Assembly (NCBI GenBank): GCA_026874595.1
Contig: CM049317.1
Coordinates: 74,776,618-74,840,617, forward strand
Length of the DNA stretch: 64,000 bases
Reading direction: 5' to 3'
From: Sipunculus nudus
Lineage: Eukaryota > Annelida > Sipuncula > Golfingiida > Sipunculidae
The first letter of the stretch is position 1. Each line of letters begins with the position of its first letter. The translations under genes and the position numbers were made by a program. The notes below the pieces were generated by a model that was given only the letters and a program-made list of their open reading frames with translations, was not told where the DNA came from and did no database searches. Of the stretch, positions 33,761-44,891 are shown one piece after another.

Positions 33761-34936
33761 GCTCCGTGGCTCTGATATATATTTTAAAAAATCTGTATTG
33801 ATACTAGATATACCGATAGGGGTGATTGCCACCTGTGTTACCGTAGAGGTTTCACTTGTACTTCCTAAGATTCTGAGTAAATGTCTTCTTTCCTAAATCC
33901 TAAATTTTTATTTTATTTCAAGTATATTATTATCGATTGATCAAGTATGTTTAATTAACACCCTTTCCATGCAGTATTGCATTCAGGACATTGCACGTTT
34001 TCGATAGTGTCAATAATTTAGAATAATAACATCAAATGTACAGTAAACAATAAATACATTTCAAACAAATTATCCTGCTGTTGTATTATACGTTTGCTGT
34101 GTCTACTGTTTAACACAAATATGTAATATAATTTTATTATGTTATCAAAATGCTATGTTTGGTGAATGTTACGCAATCTGCCGAACACCTAATGGATGTG
34201 GCGGATGTTATATTTGTTTCTCTTTCTATATGTGAAATCAGTCTTCATAATAACATTTTTCATAAATGTTTAACGACCCAGGGTGCTTTATTGTTTAAAG
34301 ATGACCTACCCAATCAAGAAGTGACCCATGGGTTACGACGCTCGTTTAACGGGTTTTTCGTCTATGTATGTGTGAATTGAAGCCCACACCCTTTATTTTC
34401 TTCTAGCATATATCAGTGGCTATCACTTAGTATTTAGGATGCATGTCATGTTTTATTAGTGATGCACTGCCTTGCCGTAACATTGACCACGGCCAGTCTG
34501 CATCGGTCGATAAATTTTATGATTTAATGAGACAAATAAATTGAAATGTGCGCTTTATGACATTACTTGATTGATCAGACATGTTTGCATATTTAATGAT
34601 AAAAAAAGTCATATCATTACCCGAAATGCCTTTACTATAAAAGTATAATAAATAAATCAAAGGGATTTTGGTTTAAACTGTAAGTCGGATCAACGTTACA
34701 CACTAGCTCTTGAAATCTTGATCTTGGCCTACGTAAGCCACTGATATTGCATATATACAAGTATTAGCGCTTCCCGTCTCCGGCATGACTTTTATGTAAA
34801 AGTGTAACAATGGTGGCATTTAGCGCGATAAAAGTTTCTGCCATACTAATTTGTACACCTACGTTTCACGTTACTTTCGGACCTGCAATAATATTATGTT
34901 TTTTATATAATATATTATTTAGGATGGGGCCCATTA
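33761..34936. other. AT-rich spacer, nothing recognised
   Basis: The 76-codon frame at 34150-34380 is anonymous. Confidence 0.5.
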
Positions 34937-34986
34937 CCCCCCCCCCCCCCATGTTTCAAACAAAGCCATCAAAGGGGGGGGGAGGG
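34937..34986. repeat. C14 run followed by a G9 run
   Basis: A 14-C run (34937-34950) and a G9AGGG run (34974-34986) are separated by 23 bases, so they can pair or form alternative structures. The 87-codon frame across them is not credible as a gene. Confidence 0.85.
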
Positions 34987-34989
34987 TTC

Positions 34990-36519
34990 TGCCCCCGGCA
35001 TCCCCCACCCACACCTCATCTACAAGTTCAGCCGGACATGAAAACTATCAGAAGGTACATAAACTATTTTTAATTATTAAATTATATATTAATAAACTAT
35101 GTCTTGGAATTTTAACAGTTGTATACTTTGCCTGTATCATATGATTGCATCGTTTAAACTATATTTAATTCAATTTGTCTTTTTATCAGCTCATAATCAT
35201 GTATTTATTTTCAAACTTTACATTTAATATTACCTGATGATTTGCCTAATAAAGAACGTACCTGTTTTCACTTCGATGTTTTGTTTACCATAATAAGCGT
35301 ATGACGTAATCCACGAAATGTTCAACTTAAATGCTGACTCGGCAAAATTAACACCATTCCTGTCATCAGTAAAAGTCCAATAGGACCAGCTGCTGTATCA
35401 TGTTTGTCTTTGTCATTCATAATCGATTTTCATTATGACATCACAAGAAAGTAATTACCGCAGAACGCGATTGATTGTGACGTCACGGACATGACAGCTG
35501 ATTGGTGGTCTGCGGCGGCGGCACCGTCTTAGCGTTTCTAGGAGGGGGTTCAAACACATGGTGGAGCTTGCAGACACTTGGGATGTAGCCATGTGCAAAG
35601 CTCCGTAATGGCATCAGTTGTTATTGCCGGAATGAGCCGACAGGAGATAGCGTAGCAGGCATGATCCGTAATAAACTCACCCCAGGGGCAGATGTACAGC
35701 GATGGTCCGAGGCTGTTATAACAAGCGACATTACAATATAATACCGTGATTAACCAACGGCAAACTGCGGCGTGTATGAGTATTAAAATGCAGGAATACC
35801 CCAGCGTGGACCTTTGCGAAGATTAATTGGCCGAGTACGATATAATGGGCATTCGATACTTCCCACACAAAGAAGAGAAAGGACTGCTCAAATAGCCCGA
35901 CCGGACCTCCGTGACCCCCACAGATAGCAGCGAGAGCGAAAGCTGGGGCTTAGTTTTCCTGTCTGGTAATGGAGACGTTACGTTTGTCACATACGTTAAT
36001 GGTTGCCACAGGAAACAGGTCTTTATTGTCACCAGAACCCACTCAAAATACATTAAACTATACGCAAGCATGCGTATGATTTTATTAAACCAACCGCTTC
36101 TCTGCGGTACGGGGAGGGGTGGTTTCACTGCTTACCCAATTAACCCTAGCCGCCGCCAGGGCAGTTTCACAAAAACTTCCGTCTCGTAAGTTGTTTGTTT
36201 TACACGCGCCTTGTAAACACCTCTGGAGCAGCACGCCATGTTTTTCTGAGATAATCGCATCCTCTATGCCACGTTGTGCCTCTGAATAATGTGTACCCTA
36301 AGGTTTCATAATTATAATGCAACATCCGATTCTACTAACCGACCGTATCTATGCTGGATACGGGTCAGAGGGCTGCGTGACCTCCGTGTGTGACCTCCAA
36401 TACTGAATGATTTCCTGTGGTTATGTTTCAATTATACCGAAAAAAAGTCTGAAAAAGGTAAAACTGCACTGAGTGCTTCATGTTCTAGGTTCAGTCTATA
36501 TACGAATAACGCAAGATTA

Positions 36520-36521
<2 letters not shown>
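34990..36521. other. Spacer with GC-richer island 35.43-36.27 kb
   Basis: The island is among the longest GC-richer stretches in the window and has two overlapping frames on opposite strands (92 and 101 codons), neither recognised. It could hold an exon or regulatory DNA. Confidence 0.4.

Positions 36522-36556
<35 letters not shown>
36522..36556. repeat. (CT)n microsatellite
   Basis: About 17 CT units, directly beside a MITE. Confidence 0.95.
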
Positions 36557-36560
<4 letters not shown>

Positions 36561-36562
36561 TA

Positions 36563-36720
36563 CGGTAACCTCCCCAACGACGACCACCTGAGTTCAGCGA
36601 TCACCTCACTAGAACGACCACATTTTCGCGGTCCCAATTCTATTTTGCTCTTTATATCAGACCATGCTTAGACCACCACTTTATCGAATTCTTTTTCCTG
36701 GTCGTAATTACGAGGTTTCA

Positions 36721-36723
<3 letters not shown>
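36563..36723. mobile_element. pogo/Tc1-mariner-like MITE, 161 bp
   Basis: The right end reads GGTCGTAATTACGAGGTTTCACTG|TA; its reverse complement starts CAGTGAAACCTCGTAATTAC. The left end TA|CGGTAACCTCCCCAACGACG is a worn version of the same terminal repeat. TA dinucleotides at 36561-36562 and 36724-36725 fit a TA target duplication. Inside, GACCAC recurs in both orientations. The right TA runs into a (TA)n tract. Confidence 0.6.

Positions 36724-36765
<42 letters not shown>
36724..36765. repeat. (TA)n microsatellite
   Basis: About 21 TA units starting at the MITE's target-site TA, suggesting expansion from it. Confidence 0.95.
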
Positions 36766-36766
<1 letters not shown>

Positions 36767-37955
36767 TGTGGGTTATGTTCTAATATATATTTATATACTA
36801 TTGATCAGCAATAATTATCTTATTGTCTAAAACGTAATATGCAAATATGCATTTTAGTGCGTTCTTTCGTGTTTGTAAGTGCCAGACTTATATAATGAAT
36901 AGCACTCAAATATGTCTGGGCAAACTGCGGAGAAAGATACTTAACGAGACTAACTGTAGCCCCGCCCTTTGTTAGACCCATCTATAACCGAGTCTTCCTG
37001 TACTGTGTAACGGTAAACGATGTTTAACGTGTAAGATGATTTAAAATATTAAACAAACAAAAAAATGTAGGATATTATTTCCAAAATCTTGCAATAACAT
37101 GTGGTATTTTAAACATTGTTTATAAGCCTGTATTACCACATAAATATTAGGTTTCCATTTTCTCTTTAACGGGATTAAGAATATCTATGTGCAGTGTAAA
37201 CACTTAATATGATCCACGAACAGATCCTACAGAAAAAAACATTCTTTATAACCCTGGGATGGCAAAAATCTGTCTCCCTTATCACTTGTATGGGTTTTTC
37301 TGTACAGCTGGGTATACAATACCATTTAACTTAATTATAGACGAAAATTCTATAAATTCCATCTCAGCCCTGTTTCGTACACGAGTAAAGGCGTCAGAGC
37401 TGAGAGGGAGACGGGCGACTCAATAGAAAGAGTGACACAAATAGACATACAGACAGACAGGCAAAAAGGGGTGGTTCTGGACCGTTTCTGTCCATCAAAT
37501 TTTGACTGAATACTGAGGGGAGAAAACAGCCTGGGATAAGTGAACAACACACAAGTGTCATGTAAGATCAGTAAAATGATATACACCAAGGTAATCGAAA
37601 GAAAAACGAAATATTCAAGAATGATTTAGAATATATTTAACCATGCTACAAGAAAACATACATATCTTCTTCTTCAATCTACAGGTATAAGCGGAATGTG
37701 TGAATTAATGACTTGTACTAATGCCTAGCTATTCTACAGCGTGTATAAGGTTCACTTTTGTCCCATCTTGCACTGGAAGCAACCAGTAAAAACAGTCCGG
37801 GTTGACATTCAAACAGCTGCATCGCATGTTACATATATACATGTTACTCGCAAAGAAAAAAGGGTATTTTCTTTTTCACGAAGACCTTAGGTCTTGGTGA
37901 CTCGTGCTAGCTGGCACACATTATCCCTGTCTGTACCTATCCTAACGTGCGCAAT
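36766..37955. other. AT-rich spacer, nothing recognised
   Basis: The minus-strand 79-codon frame at 37350-37589 is anonymous. Confidence 0.5.
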
Positions 37956-37958
37956 CAT

Positions 37959-38148
37959 GGCACGTGACCCAAAGTGGTCACGTGACTCAAAGTGAAAATT
38001 AATGACACATGACTCTTAATATACAATACAATTCGCGTATTGATACCTGGTTCTCATTTGTCATTTTGTGATATCTCACATTTGACTCATTGTCACGTAA
38101 ACTCAAGTGGCCACGTTACTCAAAGCGAATACCAATACCACGTGACCA
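37959..38148. promoter_or_regulatory. Array of CACGTG E-box motifs in a decayed 18-bp repeat
   Basis: CACGTG occurs at 37961, 37979 and 38139. One-mismatch forms sit in GACACATGAC, GTCACGTAAAC and CCACGTTAC between them. The first two sites are in adjacent 18-base units of the form CACGTGACYCAAAGTGGT, and the pattern returns as ACTCAAGTGGCCACGTTACTC. Palindromic CACGTG is bound by USF, MITF/TFE and MYC/MAX family bHLH proteins. Binding here is inferred. Confidence 0.45.
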
Positions 38149-38489
38149 TAAACCATCCAATAAGTTAGGGAACACTACAGACCACATAGTATACCTAACA
38201 GTCATTAGTCATATTGTGGTTACTAGCACCAGACGCTGAAGCACCAGACACTAAGATTAATCGTTTTATCTATTATACGAGATTATAAGTTGGGAAGAAA
38301 GGAAAGTTTAGAACGATTATAATCTTATCAATAATGGCTGCTCTTATGCTAAAAATTTTTTTCTGGACAACCGACCACAACAAAGATTCAATTTGACCGT
38401 TGTTTATTAAATATTAAGACTATATATACTTACAGATAATTTATTTGAAATAATGGCTCGCACAGATAAGTCTATTAAGAAATACAAGA
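38149..38489. other. AT-rich spacer, nothing recognised
   Basis: No frame or repeat could be supported. Confidence 0.5.
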
Positions 38490-38610
38490 AACATTCAGTG
38501 GCTAAGATAGTGGCCGTGGATTGGCTACTACAGCCCACTCTTATTGCCACGCCGGGGATGGAACCTGGGTTTGCAGCGCAGAGAGACGAACCATGATAAG
38601 TTTAATTAAA
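38490..38610 (-). repeat. tRNA-like SINE fragment, copy 2
   Basis: The minus-strand B box is worn (GGTTCCATCCC) and is followed by a tail whose plus form is CTACAGCCCACTCTTATTGC. Positions 38528-38570 match 549-591 at about 84% without gaps. Confidence 0.55.
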
Positions 38611-39137
38611 CAAACTTGATGGCTGTACCCTGAGCTGCCCCGTGTCATGTTTGACCGTGCACATTCTAGTTTGTAATGCTATATACAGTTGGTATTGAGA
38701 GGAAGAAAAATGTACTTTTGCTATATTAATGAAGTCGTGATTCCTAATTAAAAAAACGAACTATAAGCTCTCAATCATTTCTGTGTAAGTTCATAACTAT
38801 TATCAGTGTTATATTGAGCCAGTATTAAATTTCCATTCAATTTCAATATATTTATTTTTTCTGAGGTCTGGCACACAATATGTATTAATTAGATAATTTC
38901 GAACCGCTTCAATATATTTGCCGACGTTTCTTTTTTAAATTTAAGTTCATGTTTTCATTAAATATACTTTTAAGGAATATTAAAAACATATATGTATTTC
39001 ATAGTCCATATTTATTAATTTAGAGTTTTGAATTATGAGGTAGACTGAATCCATTAACCAGGTTCAGTAATATAGAAGGCTTACTCCTCACATGATGCCA
39101 CGGTGTCCTTATATACATGCTGGTCATACTTTTTAAT
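38611..39137. other. AT-rich spacer, nothing recognised
   Basis: No frame or repeat could be supported. Confidence 0.5.
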
Positions 39138-39141
39138 TTAT

Positions 39142-39194
<53 letters not shown>

Positions 39195-39195
39195 A
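39138..39195. repeat. (TA)n microsatellite
   Basis: TA run with TAAATA and TATTTATA interruptions. Confidence 0.92.
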
Positions 39196-40255
39196 TGCTA
39201 TATAAATAATGTATTTGTACTGTTTGCGCAGATACACCCAGCTTCCAAATTTATAAAATATTACACTGTAGATCACTGAACATATACATACTTTACATAA
39301 CTTTACATTAACACAATATTTTATAATATCCATAACCCTAAACTATTTGAATACACATGCAATATGTTTTTTTATGTGCATTGAGATATAAGTGAAACGA
39401 TTTTCAACCACAATATCCGGAAGCTTATAGAAATATATGCTTTCCTTATACTTTTTTATAACTCTCCTTATCTGCTTGGCTTTGAAGCCCGGTAGGACTG
39501 TCATGTTAAACAGTCATGAATGGATATGATATCCTTATGTTTGTAATTAATGCCAAAAGGTCTGTGTAAACTATTACCGACATTATGCCCTTAAACACCA
39601 GCTGATCGGCATTAGTGGGGCTTGTAGAGTCGGGAATATACCTCGGACCTTATTACGTATTTATCATACGGCCACGTTATACATATTACATGTGGCCACG
39701 GGAGGGCCAGGGGGTAGACGGTTCCGCAACCTTACCCTTAACACCCCACATCAAAGGTACCGCCCGCGCAGGTAGGCGTGGGTTAACATATGTTTCACCT
39801 CAGAGCTGACTTTCAAGTATACATTATTATAGCGTAAGTGAGTGTTATTATTCTAGTTGTCCTAACGGCATGAGAAATGACCATGCTCTTATTGTGTTTA
39901 ATTGATTCTCTTACCATAAATTTAAATATATACATCTACAGGGGTGCGCGCTATAAATTAGCGGGCGGGTTTGCGCGCGCAATAATTCATTGGGCCGACA
40001 CGTGTGGTGTATTTATGGTAGGCTGTACCGTAAAGATGGTAGGTGTCTGGAGACTGGCGAGCAAACCTTTACACTCGACGATAGTAAACCTATCTTATTT
40101 CTGGCAGAGCAGGACAATTTATCTGTTCAAGGCTTCTACCTTGCCCACCTTGCACCTGGCTGGAACTGAACGTCCTTTGAGGACCAGTACGTCGCTCATA
40201 CATTCCATTATCACTGGGCATAAAATTATGCTATGAAACTACCTTTGTCCAAATA

Positions 40256-40256
<1 letters not shown>
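39196..40256. other. Spacer with a 119-codon anonymous frame
   Basis: An ATG frame at 39877-40236 (+) runs through a GC-richer patch (39.95-40.02 kb, GCGGGCGGGTTTGCGCGCGC). It shows no known motif and no supporting splice context. It may be an exon fragment or chance. Nothing else was recognised. Confidence 0.35.

Positions 40257-40299
<43 letters not shown>
40257..40299. repeat. (TA)n microsatellite
   Basis: About 21 TA units. Confidence 0.95.
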
Positions 40300-40302
<3 letters not shown>

Positions 40303-41421
40303 ATTATATAATATATGTAATATTAAACGATACATATCATATGCGTGGTAGTATTAGATTGAACAAAATATAAATAAAATCAATATCAATGAAACTAATG
40401 TTACTTTATTGAAATAGAATGGTGGACTTTGTCATGGTGCTCGGCTGTCCAAAATCGATGCTTTTATTTGATAATGCAATTTTACTTTCATTTTAAGTTC
40501 ATTCGACTGATTATATTGAAAAAAATTATTTTGAAATTTTAGATCTTTTATGATAAATATCGTGTGTCACGTATCGTGGTTTAGATAAATTAAATGGAAT
40601 ACATTTTTAGATTATTGTGAAATTAACTTTAACATGATACATTTGCTCGATGTTGCATTTATTTTTCTTTTCACGAATCATTTGACAAGTTTAATATTTA
40701 TGCTACGCACAAATTTCTTACAAAAATATAATACTAGTAACCATGGCTATGTGTAATAATCTAATTTACGATTAATTTTCGGATGTTGTTTGATAAACAT
40801 ATCAGTTCAACATACCACAAACTGTCCCCGACAACGAATTTTCCATTACAACGTGATAGTCCTTCAGAACAGACGAAGAATAAACAGAAATACATGTATA
40901 TAAATTCCGAAACACCCCTTGAATACAGATGCCACATATTTTCCACGGACGTGTCATATAAATTTAACACCACAGTAAAGATGTGCCTTTTTTTATAACA
41001 GAGTGCCACTCATCACAAGGCTTACTGACAGAGTAATGGGGATGAGTTTATAAACCTGACTTTTGGAATTGCAACCAAATCTATAATGCAAACATCCTGT
41101 CATTATAAGATCTATACCAGCCTTATATTTAACAATTTTGCTAACAGCCGCAGTTTGCTTTCCTTACCTACTCGCTTTAATTGTTTTGGGTATTTTGTAC
41201 CGCGTGGCACCTTATATTGTACCTCAGGCTATATCCATGGTAACATAATACTACAGTAACACACAGTACTACAATTTCTAATGTTCGCATGATATACCAT
41301 AAATTCATGATGAGTCTTCAGGTATGTAATAATGTATATACCATGGTATGACTTTACCGTATGAATAAAAATATTTTTTTTAATTTTACAGGCGGATTTT
41401 ATTTTATATTAAGCTTATAAA
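40300..41421. other. AT-rich spacer, nothing recognised
   Basis: Overlapping short frames on both strands near 40.76-41.01 kb are anonymous. Confidence 0.5.
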
Positions 41422-41423
41422 TA

Positions 41424-41593
41424 CAGTGAAACCTCTTTGTGTCGAACTCGCTTAAATCGAATATCCCGCTTATGTCGAAGTTATAGACTCGATTTTCTGG
41501 ACAACTCTAGTAAAATTATAACCAAATAAAACCCGCGGATGTGTCGAAGTTTTCTGAGGGTCCCTTTAACTTCGACACAACGAGGTATCACTG
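41424..41593. mobile_element. pogo/Tc1-mariner-like MITE, 170 bp
   Basis: The left end CAGTGAAACCTCTTTGTGTC and the reverse complement of the right end, CAGTGATACCTCGTTGTGTC, continue into GAA on both sides and match at 21 of 23 positions. TA flanks both ends (41422-41423 and 41594-41595), the TA target duplication of the Tc1/mariner/pogo superfamily. Internal GTCGAAGTT and AACTTCGAC pieces extend the fold. There is no coding capacity. Confidence 0.85.
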
Positions 41594-41595
41594 TA

Positions 41596-43097
41596 TATGT
41601 CATTTTAGACGTAATAACTGTGAAATGTTGGCTCCAACAGATGAGTCATTTTTTTTTTATAAATTTAAGAAAACTTATCAAAACGATTTATTAATTTATG
41701 TGACAAAATAAACATAGAGGAAGGAGATTACACAATAACAATGTATTAGCACGAAAGATCTCGATACGACATTGATAAACATCAATATTAAAAAAGAATC
41801 TTCCTATCTGTTGTAATAGGTGCTTATTAAATGAAACCAATCTGACACCACTGAAAGCTAATATTGCAAATTATTAAACTCCAAACTAAAGTAAAAAAAT
41901 TTATTAAAAAAAGGCAAAAGGACAAATTGATACATCGTAACGTTTATAAAAATCTGTTAACATGTCATTCACGCTCCTACTGAAAGAAATGGCTGCGTTT
42001 ACATCTCGAGTTTCGGAAAATGAGAGAAACATACACGTAAAATTAACACGTATACTGTAATACACACACATGTAATATATGTATGTGTAGCGTAATGCAC
42101 TGAGAGTTCCATCAACTAACTCGCCTTTAACTTAGTATACAGGATCAAAGAAACCGGGTTGTGACAGATGAAACTGAGCGGAAATATCACATAAAAAGAA
42201 ACCAGGAGATAAAAGAGTAAAGTAGCTGGTATTTTTGCCAGTATATAAACACAATGTACAACAGTGATGTTAACCCCGCTTAATTTTATATTTCAGACCT
42301 AGGGCTTTGCCCTGGTACAGGCAGCTACCGATTTAAGAAGCTGTGGCAAAACATATATGATGATTGTTTGCACGCCATTGTGACCGCACACGGATGAAGT
42401 GGCTGAAGATACATACCACGTGAATGGACGCATGCCCAGCAGAGGATAACGATACAAGCAGAATAAACTGCGATAAAGCCATCACTCACCTATAAGTCTG
42501 TATATCAAGACGTGTCAAACACAGGATCAGTTGTACACTATACACTGTACCATTTCTAGTACCATTTGCTCATATATCTCTCTCCCTGCCGTCCCTGGGC
42601 CGGGCTTCGCAGAATTGACTAGACACGGACGCCTTTATGGGACTACATGTATTGGTACTTGCATCGCACAGTGGGGGACATTAAAAGCTCCAGTGCTATT
42701 AAACGTAGCCCCCTTTTTATATTGCATTTATTGGGTAATATATATACAAATATACCCAACGTTATGTGTTAAATTTTGAACATTTTGACGGAGTGTTTTA
42801 TTTTCAGTATTTTGTTAATGCTGCATTTATTTTGGTATTTCCATTTATGAGCACATTAAAATTTGCAATATTTGTTTGAATAATTCTTGCGCATTTGAAG
42901 AGCAGTTAGGTTCCAGGTCACAAATTACCTTTGCCCTTCCAATACTGAGTATTTAAATACCATACCTTATCATGTACATTTATACTCCAACCACACCTAA
43001 AAAGTGAGAATTACTTTTGCCGGACCCTTGTTATTACTACCGTATGAATCACGTAGCATGACCAGTCATATCTGAATTATATTACCTGAACGATATG
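41596..43097. other. AT-rich spacer, nothing recognised
   Basis: The 82-codon frame at 42531-42779 is anonymous. Confidence 0.5.
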
Positions 43098-43627
43098 TAC
43101 AGTGAAACCGCAGGGACTGATCCAGAATTAAGGAAAAGCAGGGGTCCAAACCAAGAGGACTAATAACAAAACTAAATTAAAGGTCCTAGGTCCCCCCCCC
43201 AAAAAAAAAAGGGGGGGGGGGTCAAGTCCGCAAAAAATGACCTGAAACCCTAAAAAAAAAGGTAGCTGCGGCTGAAGAAGGGCCCCCTCTGGATCCGCTT
43301 ACGAAACCCCGCGCTGCGGACATCCCTCTGTAGCGGACACCTCGCTTAACGGACAGTCTTTTGGGCGACGGGACGTTTTCACTCATTTCAATCAGAAAAG
43401 ATGGTGGATCCATGCAAGTCGACGCTGAGGTTACCATCGTCAAAAGGTACACCAAAAAGTATTTATTGCCTCTCTTTGTTGACAACTCCATAAAGCGATC
43501 AATCCCATTTGTCTGCTCTTATTATCTGTGTTGAGTTCATTAACTCCATATCGCGGGTACCAATATTAAATGGCCAGTTTCGCCTATTCCTATAAATAAG
43601 GGTGCCACATTATAGGGTGTTTTCTGT
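43098..43627. repeat. Possible third, mosaic pogo-like element
   Basis: TACAGTGAAACCGCAGGG (43098-43115) resembles the other MITE ends. GTAGCGGACACCTCGCTTAA and AACGGACAG further in are in the same style, and AGGGTGTTTTCTGTA (43613-43627) is a weak inverted partner. The interior includes a C/A/G homopolymer run and is probably a mosaic. Confidence 0.3.
43192..43221. repeat. C9-A10-G11 homopolymer hairpin
   Basis: Nine C, ten A and eleven G follow one another without interruption, so the C and G arms can pair around an A10 loop or the G run can stack alone. Collapse or expansion in assembly is possible. Confidence 0.9.
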
Positions 43628-44167
43628 ATATATACCTATTCTTACTTTGTTTACCGATAATTCTTTAAAGAGGTCACTCTCACACATAAATTTACAGGAT
43701 GCAAACACATGCAGTTCTTTTTTTTTTAATTTTATGGTATAATCGATCTTAACATTCGACACTTGCCCAGTAAGATTGCCTTACTTTTTAACACCTATCC
43801 ACTCCATCCCACACCGCCCACTCATTTGACGTAAACAGTAATATTATTGAAGGAGAGTTTGGTTGTGTGTCTGTATAAAAATAAACCTCTGTGGTTACAT
43901 GCTGTGAACTGACAACAGTCACACGCGTGTTCATATACAGGGTTACCGCTGAAGCTTAGCGGACCAATCACGTGTGAAAAGGAAGACCGAACGCAGACTG
44001 ATGATAATACGAGGAACGAGGAAAATGTAAATAATATAATTGTCACCTACCGAACTGACTTTATACTCCAGACTAGCTTCTTATTAATCATCCGCGCAGA
44101 ATGATTGTGGTTTACTTTCGCTATTATGGGACTAAGCCTTCACCCGACGGCGACCAAACAAGTGGTA
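43628..44167. other. AT-rich spacer, nothing recognised
   Basis: No frame or repeat could be supported. Confidence 0.5.
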
Positions 44168-44179
44168 TGCGCATGCGCA
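44168..44179. promoter_or_regulatory. Perfect NRF1-type palindrome
   Basis: TGCGCATGCGCA is an exact match to the NRF1 consensus YGCGCAYGCGCR and is fully palindromic. In DNA with about one third G+C such a 12-mer should be very rare by chance. NRF1 sites are known from CpG-type promoters of housekeeping genes and often serve both directions. Confidence 0.5.
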
Positions 44180-44387
44180 TTAATTCCTTCAGTGTGCCCG
44201 CCACAGACTACGATGGTTAATTGAATTACCGCAAAAATACCAATTGTGGGCGTCGCAAATTTGTTCAAGGCTAGGGTAATATAGACACGGAAGGACGTTG
44301 TAAGTATAGACGAGTCAGAACCACCAACCCTGATCTGGATAAAAACAGAATATTTCGTGGGTGGCATCTCTGGGCGCGAGACTTATA

Positions 44388-44396
44388 ACTTCCGGT
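44388..44396 (-). promoter_or_regulatory. ETS/GABP-type site just upstream of a candidate ATG
   Basis: ACTTCCGGT (minus: ACCGGAAGT) fits the core of the ETS/GABPA consensus. It lies 14 bases before the ATG at 44410 and about 210 bases from the NRF1 palindrome, a common arrangement in housekeeping promoters. Confidence 0.4.
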
Positions 44397-44409
44397 GTCG
44401 TGAGAGACG

Positions 44410-44485
44410 ATGGAGAAATACCATATAGAGCGGGATTATGTTTACAAACACATGCCCCCTCGGTTAAGCATTACAGAGAAAAAAG
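44410..44485 (+). CDS. Candidate first coding exon of an unidentified gene
   Basis: The ATG (A at -3, G at +4) has an in-frame TGA three codons upstream, which fixes the start if the region is transcribed. It opens 25 codons beginning MEKYHIERDYVYKHMPPRLS, plus one base. The exon ends at AAAAAG|GTAAAT, a good splice donor, leaving phase 1. The residue mix (Tyr, His, Lys, Glu, Pro) looks like protein and not repeat. Promoter motifs lie upstream. I do not recognise the protein. Without splicing the frame stops three codons past the donor. Support is from signals and not homology. Confidence 0.4.
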
Positions 44486-44840
44486 GTAAATGCTGAATTA
44501 CACATTATGTAAAATAAGCAAATCATGTTTCAGTTGCCGTAAGCCCAATATTAGTCTTTGTTAGTCAGCTTTGGTGGTTTATTTTTATTTAAATATTAGA
44601 GAGGTGATAAGTAGGAATAGCCAGAGCCTTTCTATAACATGCAGTTTGTTGTTTAGTGACTAAAAGGAGACGGGTGATTTCTTGCGCAACAATTTTTGCC
44701 GACAAAATATCACGTTACACACAGAATCACGCAGCCCCTCTTCTTCAAAACGCACGTGGATGTGTTTTACTATGGTAAACCACAGAGTGTATATATCATG
44801 GGTTTGGTCCCTTTAAACTTCCCTGCAAGTTTCTTTACAG

Positions 44841-44889
44841 CGAGAGCTGAACAACACGACTGGCCTTGTACATCCATCTGCAATTATAA
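44841..44889 (+). CDS. Possible second exon of the 44.4-kb gene
   Basis: TTTCTTTACAG precedes the exon and GTAAGA follows it, giving acceptor and donor. Joined in phase to the exon ending at 44485 it stays open, reading ARAEQHDWPCTSICNY after the junction codon. At 49 bases it is short and the intron would be 355 bases. A chance acceptor/donor pair is quite possible. Confidence 0.2.
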
Positions 44890-44891
44890 GT

